From assembly GCA_015272195.1 (NCBI GenBank), contig JACYMC010000140.1, forward strand, positions 1-45,956: 45,956 nt of DNA. Reading direction: 5' to 3'. The position numbers and the translations under genes were made by a program. Position 1 is the stretch's first letter. Each line of letters starts with the position of its first letter. Source of the DNA: Candidatus Sericytochromatia bacterium. GTDB lineage: Bacteria; Cyanobacteriota; Sericytochromatia; UBA7694. Under the pieces are notes generated by a model. It did not search any database. It had not been told where the DNA came from and worked only from the letters and a program-made list of their open reading frames with translations. Of the stretch, positions 7,951 through 17,000 are shown piece after piece.

Positions 7951-9228
7951 TCAGATACCCATGACCAGGCGCAGCGCCTGGAAAATCACAATCGCCACCA
8001 GGGCGGCAAAGGGTACGGTCATGACCCAGGAGTTGATAATGTTGATCACAACTTTGCGGTTGACGCCTTCCAGACCCTGGGCCAGGCCGATGCCGATCAC
8101 CGCGCCCACCAGGGTATGAGTGGTGGAGATAGGCAGCCCCAGTTTGGAGCCCAGCAGAATGGTGGTGGCGGCAGCCAGTTCAGCGGCAAAACCACGGGCG
8201 GGGGTCAGCTCGGTAATGCCCTGGCCGATGGTTTGAATCACTTTATAACCGTAAGTGGCCAGACCGATTACAATGCCAACGCCACCAAGCAGAACCACCC
8301 ACATGGGAATAGTATCAGAAGCAGTTGCCTGGCCTGTCTGATAAACAGAGGCGATGACGGCCAGAGGGCCAATGGCATTGGCTACATCGTTGGAACCGTG
8401 GGCAAAGGCCATGCTGCAGGCTGAGAGTACCTGCATTTTCATAAAGACTTTTTCAACTGATCCAAATTCTGCCCGCAGTTGGCCTGTGCCAAAACGATTG
8501 GTCTCGAGGGGCTTTACTTCCGGAATGCGGCGGATCAGCAGATAGCTGATGCCTGCAACAACCCCGGCAATCAGCATAGAAGCCGGCAGGGCTTCACCAA
8601 AGTTGAGATCCAGTTTAAGGTTTTTAAGACCTTTAAATAAGATCGACATCCCGACCACCGTTACCAGTGAAAAAATCAGCAGGGGGCTGATGCGTTTAAA
8701 GGCTTTCAGAGGGTGGGGGCTGTTAAAAATATGGCGGCGCAGCAGGGTGAAAATTGTAAAGGCAGCCAATCCGCCAGCAACCGGTGAAATAATCCAGCTG
8801 CTGGCAACTTGGCCAACAGTCGGCCAATCTACAGCAGCGGGTCCCAGGGCAATCAGTCCCACACCGACAACAGCCCCCACAATCGAGTGCGTGGTTGATA
8901 TGGGCAGGGCAAAAAGGGTGGCGACCAGCAGGGCTGTGCCTGCTGCCAGCAAAGCGGCCAGCATAGCGAGAGCCAGCAATTCGGGCTGGCCCTCAAAGCC
9001 AGCCGGATCCACGATGCCCTTGCGCAGGGTGTCGCTGACATGGCTGCCCACCAGGACGGCCCCCAGAAACTCAAAAATTGCCGCAATAATAATGGCTTTT
9101 TTAAAGGTCAGGGCTTTGGAGCCGACAGACGTTCCTAAAGCATTGGCCACGTCATTGGCGCCAATATTCCAGGCCTGAAAGCCGGCGGCCAGAATGCCCA
9201 GAATCAGGATAATCAAAAGCAAATCCAT
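7951..9228 (-). CDS. pit: low-affinity inorganic phosphate transporter, Pit family
   Basis: The protein has 425 residues with about ten to eleven membrane helices. It carries both halves of the PiT signature: IGANDVANALGTSVGSKAL near residue 22 and AHGSNDVANAIGPLA in the second half. Each is followed later by the PISTTHS or PISTTHT motif. PiT proteins move phosphate, often as a metal-phosphate complex, with H+ or Na+. The gene follows the DUF47 gene by four bases, and its GGAGAA ribosome-binding site lies inside the end of that gene. DUF47-pit pairs are common in bacteria. No pst genes are seen in the window. Confidence 0.95.
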   Translation of the reverse strand: MDLLLIILILGILAAGFQAWNIGANDVANALGTSVGSKALTFKKAIIIAAIFEFLGAVLVGSHVSDTLRKGIVDPAGFEGQPELLALAMLAALLAAGTALLVATLFALPISTTHSIVGAVVGVGLIALGPAAVDWPTVGQVASSWIISPVAGGLAAFTIFTLLRRHIFNSPHPLKAFKRISPLLIFSLVTVVGMSILFKGLKNLKLDLNFGEALPASMLIAGVVAGISYLLIRRIPEVKPLETNRFGTGQLRAEFGSVEKVFMKMQVLSACSMAFAHGSNDVANAIGPLAVIASVYQTGQATASDTIPMWVVLLGGVGIVIGLATYGYKVIQTIGQGITELTPARGFAAELAAATTILLGSKLGLPISTTHTLVGAVIGIGLAQGLEGVNRKVVINIINSWVMTVPFAALVAIVIFQALRLVMGI

Positions 9229-9232
9229 GAAT

Positions 9233-9904
9233 TTATTTCTCCAGAAGTGCGCGCAGTGCGGAAGCTGATTTTTCGATATTGATGCCGATGCTCTCCAACG
9301 CGTGAATCGCTTTTTGCCAGATCAGCAGTTCGGGCACCGAGAGGTTTTGGGTAAACAGACTGACCAGTGCCAGATGAATCTTTTCGCTCAGATCTGTCAT
9401 TTTTTCTGATTGGCTGTCCAGCATGGCTGCTACGGCCTGGGCTTCAGCGCCGCCAAAAGAGGTATCAAAAAGGGCGGGCAGCTCCTTTTCGATAATCTCA
9501 GCAAAAAAGCTGGCGTGCTGGAGCAGGTCTGAGATGACCTTCCCGACCTGGCTTTTGAGGCTGTCTGGATAGCCCAGCGTCCGGTAAGTCAGGGTTTTGG
9601 CCAGGCGCTCACAGGCATCGCTGATGCCGTCCAGCTGTAACACAAAATCAATAAAATCGCGCCGTGGCAGTGCAAAAAACAAGCTGCGCGAGAGTTTCTG
9701 GCGCAGCTGGTGTTTGTGGATATCGATCTGATGTTCGAGATCTGAAACCGCATCTGACAGTTTCTGGCACCAGGCAAGATCCTGCTGGCTGACAGCTTCA
9801 AACAGAAGGGGAATCTTTTGAAGGGCTTCAGTGCTCAGCCGGATCATGATCTGGATCTCATCGGCGTGAGAAGACCCGATCAGTTCATCTATACGCAGTA
9901 CCAC
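9233..9904 (-). CDS. DUF47 (TIGR00153-type) PhoU-like regulator of Pit
   Basis: The protein has 223 residues, all helical, the usual size for the DUF47 family, which is distantly related to PhoU. Visible family traits are the long amphipathic helices with acidic clusters, the KLSRSLFFALPRRDFIDFVLQLD segment shortened here to its core RRDFIDFV, and DxCERLAK-type spacing in ISDACERLAK. These proteins are thought to bind metal and modulate the neighbouring Pit transporter. The start is a GTG with a strong AGGAGG site seven bases upstream. It is the first gene of an apparent three-gene transcript: DUF47, pit, GT-C glycosyltransferase. Confidence 0.85.
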   Translation of the reverse strand: MVLRIDELIGSSHADEIQIMIRLSTEALQKIPLLFEAVSQQDLAWCQKLSDAVSDLEHQIDIHKHQLRQKLSRSLFFALPRRDFIDFVLQLDGISDACERLAKTLTYRTLGYPDSLKSQVGKVISDLLQHASFFAEIIEKELPALFDTSFGGAEAQAVAAMLDSQSEKMTDLSEKIHLALVSLFTQNLSVPELLIWQKAIHALESIGINIEKSASALRALLEK

Positions 9905-10102
9905 TGTGTTTCCTCCTCATTGAAACAGCATCAGTGCTTGTGTCGGCCTGTCTACTGACAGCTGCACTCATTCTGCTTGAAGGTCAGCCAATTGCAAACC
10001 GTAAAGCGCCAGATTTTAAGCAAACTTAACACTTTGGGCTTGTGTGTCTGAAACTGTGATTTTTTTTGCATTCATCGCTTTATAAAATTGAAAAAAATTA
10101 TT
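9905..10102 (-). promoter_or_regulatory. upstream region of the DUF47-pit operon
   Basis: This gap of about 200 bases lies between rarA and the phosphate operon and becomes AT-rich toward rarA. It must hold the promoter for DUF47-pit. A small hairpin CTGTC-AGTA-GACAG lies near 9950. I see no clear Pho box and no convincing terminator for rarA. Confidence 0.35.
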
Positions 10103-11392
10103 TTAAGGATATCGTTCAGGCCAATAATGTATCAATCGGCTTTTGAGTGTTTTTTCGCGTCCTTGCTCGCTGGGATGATAAAAAACCTGCCCCTGTAAAG
10201 CCTCAGGTAGATAGTGCTGCTGCACAAAGTGCTCAGGATGATCGTGGCTATAGGCATAATCTTTGCCGTAGCCCAGATCCTGCATCAAGCCGGTGGGGGC
10301 GTTACGCAAATGCAGCGGCACGGGCAGTTCTCGGCTGCGTTCGGTTTCGGCCAGGGCTGTGTTGATGCCCACATAGGCTGCGTTGCTCTTGGGACACGCC
10401 GCGAGGTAGCTGACCACCTGGCCCAGAATAATCCGGGCTTCGGGCATGCCTACCGCCTGGACAGCCTGCATGCAGGCCGTGGCCAGCGAGAGGGCGTAAG
10501 GTTCGGCGTTGCCGACGTCTTCAGAGGCCAGAATGATCAGACGCCGGGCAATAAATTTGGGGTCCTCGCCGCCGGCCAGCAGGCGGGCCAGCCAGTAGAG
10601 GCCGGCATCCGGGTCTGATCCCCGGATGCTTTTGATCAGCGCTGAAGCCAGATCATAATGGGATTCGCCGTTTTTATCGTGGGCCAATGGGCGCTGAAAG
10701 GTTTTTTGCAGCAGTTCAGCATCCAGAACCACCTTGCCCGGCTGGCCCTGGCTGCCCAGCTGGATAGCCAATTCGCTGCGGTTCAGCAGGGTGCGGGCGT
10801 CACCTGAGCAGTAGCGGCAGAGCAGCGCCCAGTCGGGGATTTCGACGCTGAATTGTTTCAGCCAGGCGTCCTCGCGCAGGGCGCGCTCCAGCAGGGCCTG
10901 CAGGGTTTCGGGGCTGTGCGGCTGCAGCACAAATATCTGGCAGCGCGAGAGCAAGGCCGGAATGACTTCAAACGACGGATTTTCGGTAGTGGCGCCAATC
11001 AGGATGATTTCGCCCGTTTCAACCGCGTGCAGCAGCGCATCCTGCTGGGCCTTGTTAAAGCGGTGAATCTCGTCAATAAACAGCACGCTCTGGCGGGCAA
11101 AGAGGGTGTTTTTCTGCTCGCGGGCTGACTGAATCAGCTCACGCAGCTCTTTGACTCCGGCAGAGACCGCGCTCAGCTCATGAAAGTCGGCTTCTGCGCG
11201 CTGGGCCAGCAGGCGGGCCAGGGTGGTTTTACCGCTGCCAGGCGGGCCCCAGAGCAGCAAAGAGCGCAGCTGGCCGCTGTCGAGCATCAGGCGCAGGGGC
11301 TGACCGGCGGCCAGCACGTCCTGCTGGCCCAGATAGTCAGTCGCATGAGCTGGGCGCATGCGCTCAGCCAGCGGCTGGGAAGGCCATGCCAC
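10103..11392 (-). CDS. rarA: replication-associated recombination protein A (RarA/MgsA), AAA+ ATPase
   Basis: The protein has 429 residues, the normal RarA length. The AAA+ core shows Walker A GPPGSGKT (49-56), Walker B LFIDEIH (about 104-110), sensor 1 in GATTENPSF (133-141) and SRC (149-151), which holds the arginine finger. The C-terminal half has the family motif HYDLASALIKSIRGSDPDAGLYWL (given in part: SIRGSDPDA), and later EDVGNAEP and YLPEALQG. RarA acts at stalled replication forks and resembles the clamp-loader ATPases. The GTG start lies five bases behind the response-regulator stop, with AGGA overlapping that gene's end, so the two are coupled. Confidence 0.95.
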   Translation of the reverse strand: MAWPSQPLAERMRPAHATDYLGQQDVLAAGQPLRLMLDSGQLRSLLLWGPPGSGKTTLARLLAQRAEADFHELSAVSAGVKELRELIQSAREQKNTLFARQSVLFIDEIHRFNKAQQDALLHAVETGEIILIGATTENPSFEVIPALLSRCQIFVLQPHSPETLQALLERALREDAWLKQFSVEIPDWALLCRYCSGDARTLLNRSELAIQLGSQGQPGKVVLDAELLQKTFQRPLAHDKNGESHYDLASALIKSIRGSDPDAGLYWLARLLAGGEDPKFIARRLIILASEDVGNAEPYALSLATACMQAVQAVGMPEARIILGQVVSYLAACPKSNAAYVGINTALAETERSRELPVPLHLRNAPTGLMQDLGYGKDYAYSHDHPEHFVQQHYLPEALQGQVFYHPSEQGREKTLKSRLIHYWPERYP

Positions 11393-11397
11393 TGGGT

Positions 11398-12126
11398 TTA
11401 TTCCTGAATCACCCGGACGGCAATGCCGGTATTGCAGCGATAGCCGACACCCCGGACGGTTTCAATATACGGGGGATGATCGGGATGCACGTTGATTTTT
11501 TCGCGCAGGCGGCCAATGTGCACGTCCACGGTACGGTCGCTGACGCTGGAGTCATCGTGCCAGATCACGTCGAGAATATGCTCGCGGGTAAAGACCTGGC
11601 CGGGGCGTGAGGCCAGCAGCATCAGAATATCAAACTCTTTTTTGGTCAGGTTGACTTCCTGATCCTGTACAAAGACCTGGCGCTTGGGAATATCAATCGA
11701 GAGATCCACATGACCGGTATCGTTCCCCTGGGCTTCGGGTTCGTCTTTGGACATATTGAGACGGCGCAGCACGACTTTAACGCGGGCTTTGAACTCCCGC
11801 ACGCTGAAGGGCTTGGTGATATAGTCTTCTGCACCCAGTTCCAGGCCCAGTACTTTATCAAACTCATCAGTCAGACCCGACAGAAAGATAAAGGGCAGTT
11901 TGGGGTGGCGGGCCTTGATGACCTTAAAAAGGTCCAGGCCGTTCATGCCCGGCAGGTTGATATCGGCGATGACCACCGTGGGCACTTCTTCATCAATGGC
12001 CTGAATGGCGTCTTCAGCGGTTTCGGCTGAGATGACCTGGTAGTTTTCTTCCTGCAGGATACGCTCAACCAGAACCGGCACATCGGGTTCATCATCAATG
12101 ATCAGAATTTTTGGACGTACAAACAC
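11398..12126 (-). CDS. OmpR/PhoB-family response regulator (orphan)
   Basis: The protein has 242 residues. The GTG at 12126 is chosen because AAGGAAG stands seven bases before it; a longer TTG frame to 12144 includes that site. The receiver domain (about 5-122) has the acid pair DD 11-12, phosphoacceptor D55 in ADINLPG, S83 and K105 in TKPFS, so it can be phosphorylated. A linker leads to a winged-helix DNA-binding domain (about 142-238) with LTKKEFDIL, DRTVDVHIGRLR and IETVRGVGYRC. It should bind DNA as a dimer and regulate promoters. No histidine kinase gene is nearby, so partner and targets are unknown. It is co-read with rarA. Confidence 0.92.
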   Translation of the reverse strand: MFVRPKILIIDDEPDVPVLVERILQEENYQVISAETAEDAIQAIDEEVPTVVIADINLPGMNGLDLFKVIKARHPKLPFIFLSGLTDEFDKVLGLELGAEDYITKPFSVREFKARVKVVLRRLNMSKDEPEAQGNDTGHVDLSIDIPKRQVFVQDQEVNLTKKEFDILMLLASRPGQVFTREHILDVIWHDDSSVSDRTVDVHIGRLREKINVHPDHPPYIETVRGVGYRCNTGIAVRVIQE

Positions 12127-12260
12127 AAGCAGTCTTCCTTGCAACGTTTAATCACGAAATGTCAGGATAGCAGTTATACTGTTAACTATAAATTAACATG
12201 TTCTCTAAAGAATACCAAGCCTGCACGCCCGCCCGGCTGCAAATTGCCAAGGAGAAATTT
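12127..12260. promoter_or_regulatory. divergent promoter region of response regulator and gatA
   Basis: This is a 134-base gap between divergent starts. On the plus strand TATACT at 12175-12180 is a candidate -10 for gatA, and an imperfect dyad GTTAA-CTATAAA-TTAAC follows it. No strong -35 is visible. Autoregulation by the adjacent response regulator is possible but unproven. Confidence 0.4.
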
Positions 12261-13688
12261 ATGTCCAGCCCATCAGCCAGTGAATGGTCTCAGCAACTGG
12301 CGGTCCAGAGCGCCAGCCCCCAGGAAATTCTGCACTATTATCAGCAGCAGATCGCCGTCAAAGAACCTGTGATTCAGGGCTTTACAGAAGTGTTTGAAAC
12401 GCCCGTCCAGTCACAGCAGAGCATCTACAGCATTCCGCTGGCGCTCAAAGACAATATCTGCCTGGAAGGCTACCGCACCACCTGTGGCTCCAAGATGCTG
12501 CAAAACTTTTTCGCCCCCTATCAGGCCACCGTGGCACAGAAGCTGCTGGCCGCCGGCGTTCCGATTGTGGGCAAAACCAATATGGATGAGTTTGCCATGG
12601 GTTCTTCCACCGAAAACTCTGCGTTGAAACAGACCCGCAACCCCTGGCAAACCGACTGCGTGCCGGGCGGCAGCAGCGGCGGTTCAGCGGCGGTGGTGGC
12701 CGCTGACGAGGTGCCCTGGAGCCTGGGCTCAGACACCGGCGGCAGCATTCGCCTGCCGGCGGCTTTTTGTGGCCTGGTGGGCATGAAGCCGACCTATGGT
12801 CGGGTATCGCGCTATGGCCTGGTGGCCTATGCCTCCTCCCTGGATCAGATTGGCCCCATGACCCGCACAGTGGCTGACAACGCCCTGTTGCTGAACCTGA
12901 TTGCGGGCCCGGATCCGCAGGACTCCACCTGTTTACCTGAGCCGGCACCCGACTTCAGCGCCCTGCTGGGCCAGGAGATCAAAGGCCTGCGCCTGGGCGT
13001 GCCCGAAGAGATGCTGTCTCAGGGCATTGACCCTGAAGTGCGCCAGGCTTTTGATGCAGCCCTGAAACAGTATGCGGCCCTGGGGGCTGAGATTGTGCCG
13101 GTGCGCCTGCCCACCGTGCCTTACTCACTGGCCGCGTATTACCTGATTGCCACCTCCGAAGCCAGTTCTAACCTGGCCCGCTATGACGGGGTCAGCTATG
13201 GGCATCGCGCGGCCAAAGCCCGCAACCTGACCGAAATGTACGTCAACAGCCGCAGCGAAGGCTTTGGCATGGAAGTCAAGCGCCGCATTATGCTGGGTAC
13301 TTTTGCCCTGTCATCGGGCTATTACGACGCTTATTATCTCAAAGCCCTCAAGGTGCGTACCCTCTTAATTCAGGAGTTTCAGCAGGCCTTTGAACAGGCC
13401 GACGTCCTGATTTCACCGACTTCGCCCTGCTGCGCTTTTCCCTTTGGCGCCCGCAGCGAAGATCCGCTGCAGATGTACCTGACGGATATTTTAACCGTTT
13501 CGGCCAATCTGACGGGCATGCCGGCCCTGTCACTGCCCTGCGGTTTTAACAGCCAGGGTCTGCCGATAGGTCTGCAACTGATGGGCAAGGCTTTAGATGA
13601 AGCGCGTCTGTACCAGGTGGCTGAGGCCTATGAGCAGGCTTGCCGCTGGCATGTGCAGCGCCCTGAAATGGCAGGGCAGACAGCATGA
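12261..13688 (+). CDS. gatA: Asp-tRNA(Asn)/Glu-tRNA(Gln) amidotransferase subunit A
   Basis: The protein has 475 residues. The start at 12261 follows AAGGAGA by five bases. An upstream in-frame ATG at 12198 has no such site and adds residues not expected in the family. The amidase signature is complete: catalytic Lys63 in ALKDNI, cis-Ser138 in GGSSGGS, and nucleophile Ser162 in DTGGSIR. The spacing is the same as in characterised GatA enzymes. It hydrolyses glutamine to feed ammonia to GatB for making Gln-tRNA(Gln) or Asn-tRNA(Asn). gatB and gatC are not in the window. The next gene overlaps it by four bases (ATGA). Confidence 0.96.
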   Translation: MSSPSASEWSQQLAVQSASPQEILHYYQQQIAVKEPVIQGFTEVFETPVQSQQSIYSIPLALKDNICLEGYRTTCGSKMLQNFFAPYQATVAQKLLAAGVPIVGKTNMDEFAMGSSTENSALKQTRNPWQTDCVPGGSSGGSAAVVAADEVPWSLGSDTGGSIRLPAAFCGLVGMKPTYGRVSRYGLVAYASSLDQIGPMTRTVADNALLLNLIAGPDPQDSTCLPEPAPDFSALLGQEIKGLRLGVPEEMLSQGIDPEVRQAFDAALKQYAALGAEIVPVRLPTVPYSLAAYYLIATSEASSNLARYDGVSYGHRAAKARNLTEMYVNSRSEGFGMEVKRRIMLGTFALSSGYYDAYYLKALKVRTLLIQEFQQAFEQADVLISPTSPCCAFPFGARSEDPLQMYLTDILTVSANLTGMPALSLPCGFNSQGLPIGLQLMGKALDEARLYQVAEAYEQACRWHVQRPEMAGQTA

Positions 13689-14053
13689 GTCGGTTTGAAG
13701 AACGGCAGATGATCCTTTGTTCCCAGGAGCTGCCCGTGCGCTGTGTGCACTGTGATCGCCACCTGCCCGAACGCGATAATCCCAGCCTGATGATGATCAA
13801 TGCCGAAGGCGAAGCCGTGGTCTGCAGCGGGCCGGTGGTCTTCTGTGCCCAGTGTCCGGCAGCCTATGCGCCCGAAAGCCATTTTGCGGCCATTGCGGCC
13901 AGTTATCAGTTTAATCCTTACAGTCTGGTGGGCTTTCTGGACTGGTCCCTGCTGCCCGAAGATCAGCGCCAGCAGGAACTGGATCCGGATGGCGAGATCC
14001 CGCTGGTGCCTTTTGCCAGTATGGATGCCCTGCGACCGGCCCGCTTTGACTGA
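13685..14053 (+). CDS. small zinc-ribbon-like protein of unknown function
   Basis: The protein has 122 residues and starts in an ATGA overlap with gatA. Two CxxC pairs, C20-V-H-C23 and C54-A-Q-C57, are spaced like a zinc ribbon, and a further Cys (47) lies nearby. Hydrophobic and acidic stretches follow. There is no signal peptide or membrane helix, so it is cytosolic. Tight coupling to gatA in front and tamB 16 bases behind shows it is a real translated gene, but I recognise no family. Zinc binding is inference from the cysteines. Confidence 0.75.
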   Translation: MSRFEERQMILCSQELPVRCVHCDRHLPERDNPSLMMINAEGEAVVCSGPVVFCAQCPAAYAPESHFAAIAASYQFNPYSLVGFLDWSLLPEDQRQQELDPDGEIPLVPFASMDALRPARFD

Positions 14054-14069
14054 GCGCCAGGTCTGAAGG

Positions 14070-17000
14070 ATGGCCGCACACGACGCAGAGCACGACGGGC
14101 AGCCGCTGGAAGATGCGTCTGATGCGCAGGCTGAAGACCGGTCACAGGCTCAGGAGGCAGCATCGCCTGAGGATGTGCCCCCCCCTGCGGCTGAACCCCC
14201 GCCGGATGTGCTGCAGGACGAGCAGCTGAACCCTGCGGCCGGGTCTGAGAGCGAAGCCGGGCCCGGTGCGGACGCTACCGCAGACGCGATCGCAGATCCT
14301 GCCACTGACGCGCCGGCTGAGATGGAGCCGGAGACCACGCTGCGCAGCCTGCCCGGCCAGCTGCTGGGCTGGGGGCTGCGCTATGCGCTGATGACCGTTT
14401 GCCTGCTGATCCTGGGCCTGGTGGCTCTGCTTTATCGCCCCCCGGACTATCTGCTGGATCAGGGCGCCCGTCTGATTGAGCGCCTGGTGCTGCAGCAAAC
14501 CGGCCTGCCGCTGGAAATCGGGCGCATTGCCCGGCTGGAGCTGCGCCCCTGGCGTCAGCGGGTGGTGCTCGAAAACCTGGTGCTCTATGGTCATGTGGGC
14601 GCCACCCGCCCTGCCCTGGTGATTCCCCGCGCGGAGCTGAACAGCCATTTGCTGGACTTTTTACTGCAGCGTGAACAGCTCGCCCGCCTCGACATTGACT
14701 ATGCCTGCATCTGGCTGCAGCGCGATGCCCAGGGCCAGATCAACCTGAAGCCGGTCTTTCAGCCGTCTGAACCCCAAGCCAAAGACGACAGCCCGCCCCC
14801 CCGCCTGCCGCGCGTGCTGCTGACCCTGAATCACACCCTGATTCAGTATCAGGACCAGGCCGAAAACTATCCGCTCGATGAGCGCCTCAGTGTGCCCCTG
14901 CTGCGCGCCGATCTGCAGGAAGACGGTGCGCTGAGCGCCCAGCTGCAGCTCCGGCATGGCCTGCTGGGCCTGCGGGCCAGAACCGAGCTGGGGCTGTTCA
15001 GCGGCCAGGGGCAGGCCCTGGCCCGGTTGCGTAGCCTGGATCTGGCCCCCGCCACGGCTTATGCCCATCCCCTGAAAGACTTTCAGGTGCTCTCAGGTCA
15101 GCTGGCGGCAGATCTCAGCGCCCGCTGGCCTTCCCGGGAAGGGCTGCCAGCGGCGCTGTACCAGGGTCAGCTTAAGCTGGATGCCCTGCAGGCCCGGCTG
15201 CCTCATTACCCCCGGCCGGTCAGGCTGGATGCGCGCCTGCAGCTGGATCAGGATCGGCTGCAGGTCGATGCCCTGTCGCTGGCCAGCGCCGATCTGCTGC
15301 TTCAGATCAGCGGGGCTGTGCGCGATTACCGCAAAGACTGGCAGGCCGATCTGGACGTGCGTCTGCCCCGCTTGAATATTGCCTTGATCAATAGGGTGCA
15401 ACACCCGGCACTCAAAACCGTGCAGGCTCTCAGAATGCAGGGCCTTGCCCGCAGCCAGCTCAGTCTGCGCGGCGGTTTGAAGCAGCTCACCGTCAAAGGT
15501 GAGCTGGACCTGCCCCGCTTTGCCATGCCGGAGATTGCCCTGCAGAACGCCAGCACGCGCTTCAGCTACCAGCATCCGCAGCAGCAGGCCAGCGGGGATG
15601 TAACCCTGGCCCAGGGCCGCTGGCGCAATGTTTTGCTGCATCAGCTCAGCAGTCGCTATGATTACAATCCGCAGCGGGTTGAGATTTCCCGGCTCAGTGC
15701 CCAGGCCTTCAGTGGGTCTGTGCAGGCCAGTGCCCGTCTGGGCCTCGACAAAAGACAGGCCCTGCAGGCAAAAATTCAGGCCCGTCAGGTTTCACTGGAG
15801 CAGCTGCAGCAAGAACTCGGTCTGAAGCTGCCACCAGACTATGCACCGGCAGGCCGTGTGGATCTGCAGGCCAATGCCTGGGGCAGCCTCAAAGCCCCCC
15901 AGGCCAAAGGCCAGCTGGTGTCCAGCCGGATTGGCTTCCCCCTGAGCCAGAAGCTGCAGCCCCTGCTGGATTTGCAGACCCGCTTTGAATACAGCCCGGC
16001 CCAGGCCCAGCTGGCGTTGCGCACCAACTCCACCGATGCCGGCCTGGTCACAGCAGCGGCCCGTTTGCGTCAGAATGACGCCCTCTCAGCCAGTCTCGAG
16101 CTGACTCATCTGCCTTTAAAAACGGTCAACAAATGGGCGCCTCAGGCGTATATCCAGCAGGGCACGGCCCGTCTCAGGGCTGAGCTGACCGGCAGTCTGC
16201 GTCAGCTGCAGCGCAACTGGATGGCCTTTAATGCCCGTGCTGACTTTGACGCCGATGATCTGGATCTGCAGCTCCAGCAGGCCGACCGGCAGATTGTGCA
16301 GCACTTTGATCGCGCGGAACTGCGCGCCCGCTGGCAGCAGGGCCAGCTGAGCCTGTCCCATCTCTTGCTGCGCAACGGGGACTCTCGCCTGCAGGGTGAC
16401 GGTGAAATCGCTGTGCCGCGCCTGCTGGCGGCACGGGACCCGCACAAACAGGTTTTGCAGATCCGGCTGGATGGCGATCTGGAACTGGCCGACTTCCCTT
16501 TGCTGCAGGACTATGCGGTGGAACAGGGCCAGGTGAAGTTGGCTCTCAGCGCCCAGAGCCTGGGGGATGGGCATCTCAAAGCCTCGCTCGACAGCACGGC
16601 TCAGCGTCTGCGCCTGCGCGGGGTCAGTCTGGAGCGGCTGGAGCTGACGACTCAGCTGGCCGATCAGCGCCTGCAGATCGATACGGCCCGGCTGGTTCAG
16701 GCCGAGGATCAGCTGGACATTGTGGGCTCAGTCGATCTGAGCCAGCCCAGTCCCGCGCTGGACCTGCTGGCCCGCAGCGATCAGTTCCGTCTGGAGACCC
16801 TCGTCAGCCTGCTGCCGGAATCTCTACGCGCCCGCTTTGAGCCCCAGCCGGCAGCAAGTCAGTCTTTGCCAGAACCAGATCCGTTGCCCCGGCAGATTGG
16901 CCTGCCCCAGATTGCCCAGCGCCAGACCTTTCGGCCCAATCCTGAGACCTCTGCTGAAACTCTGACGCCTGAAGGCCTGAGCCTCAGCTGGCGTCCCATC

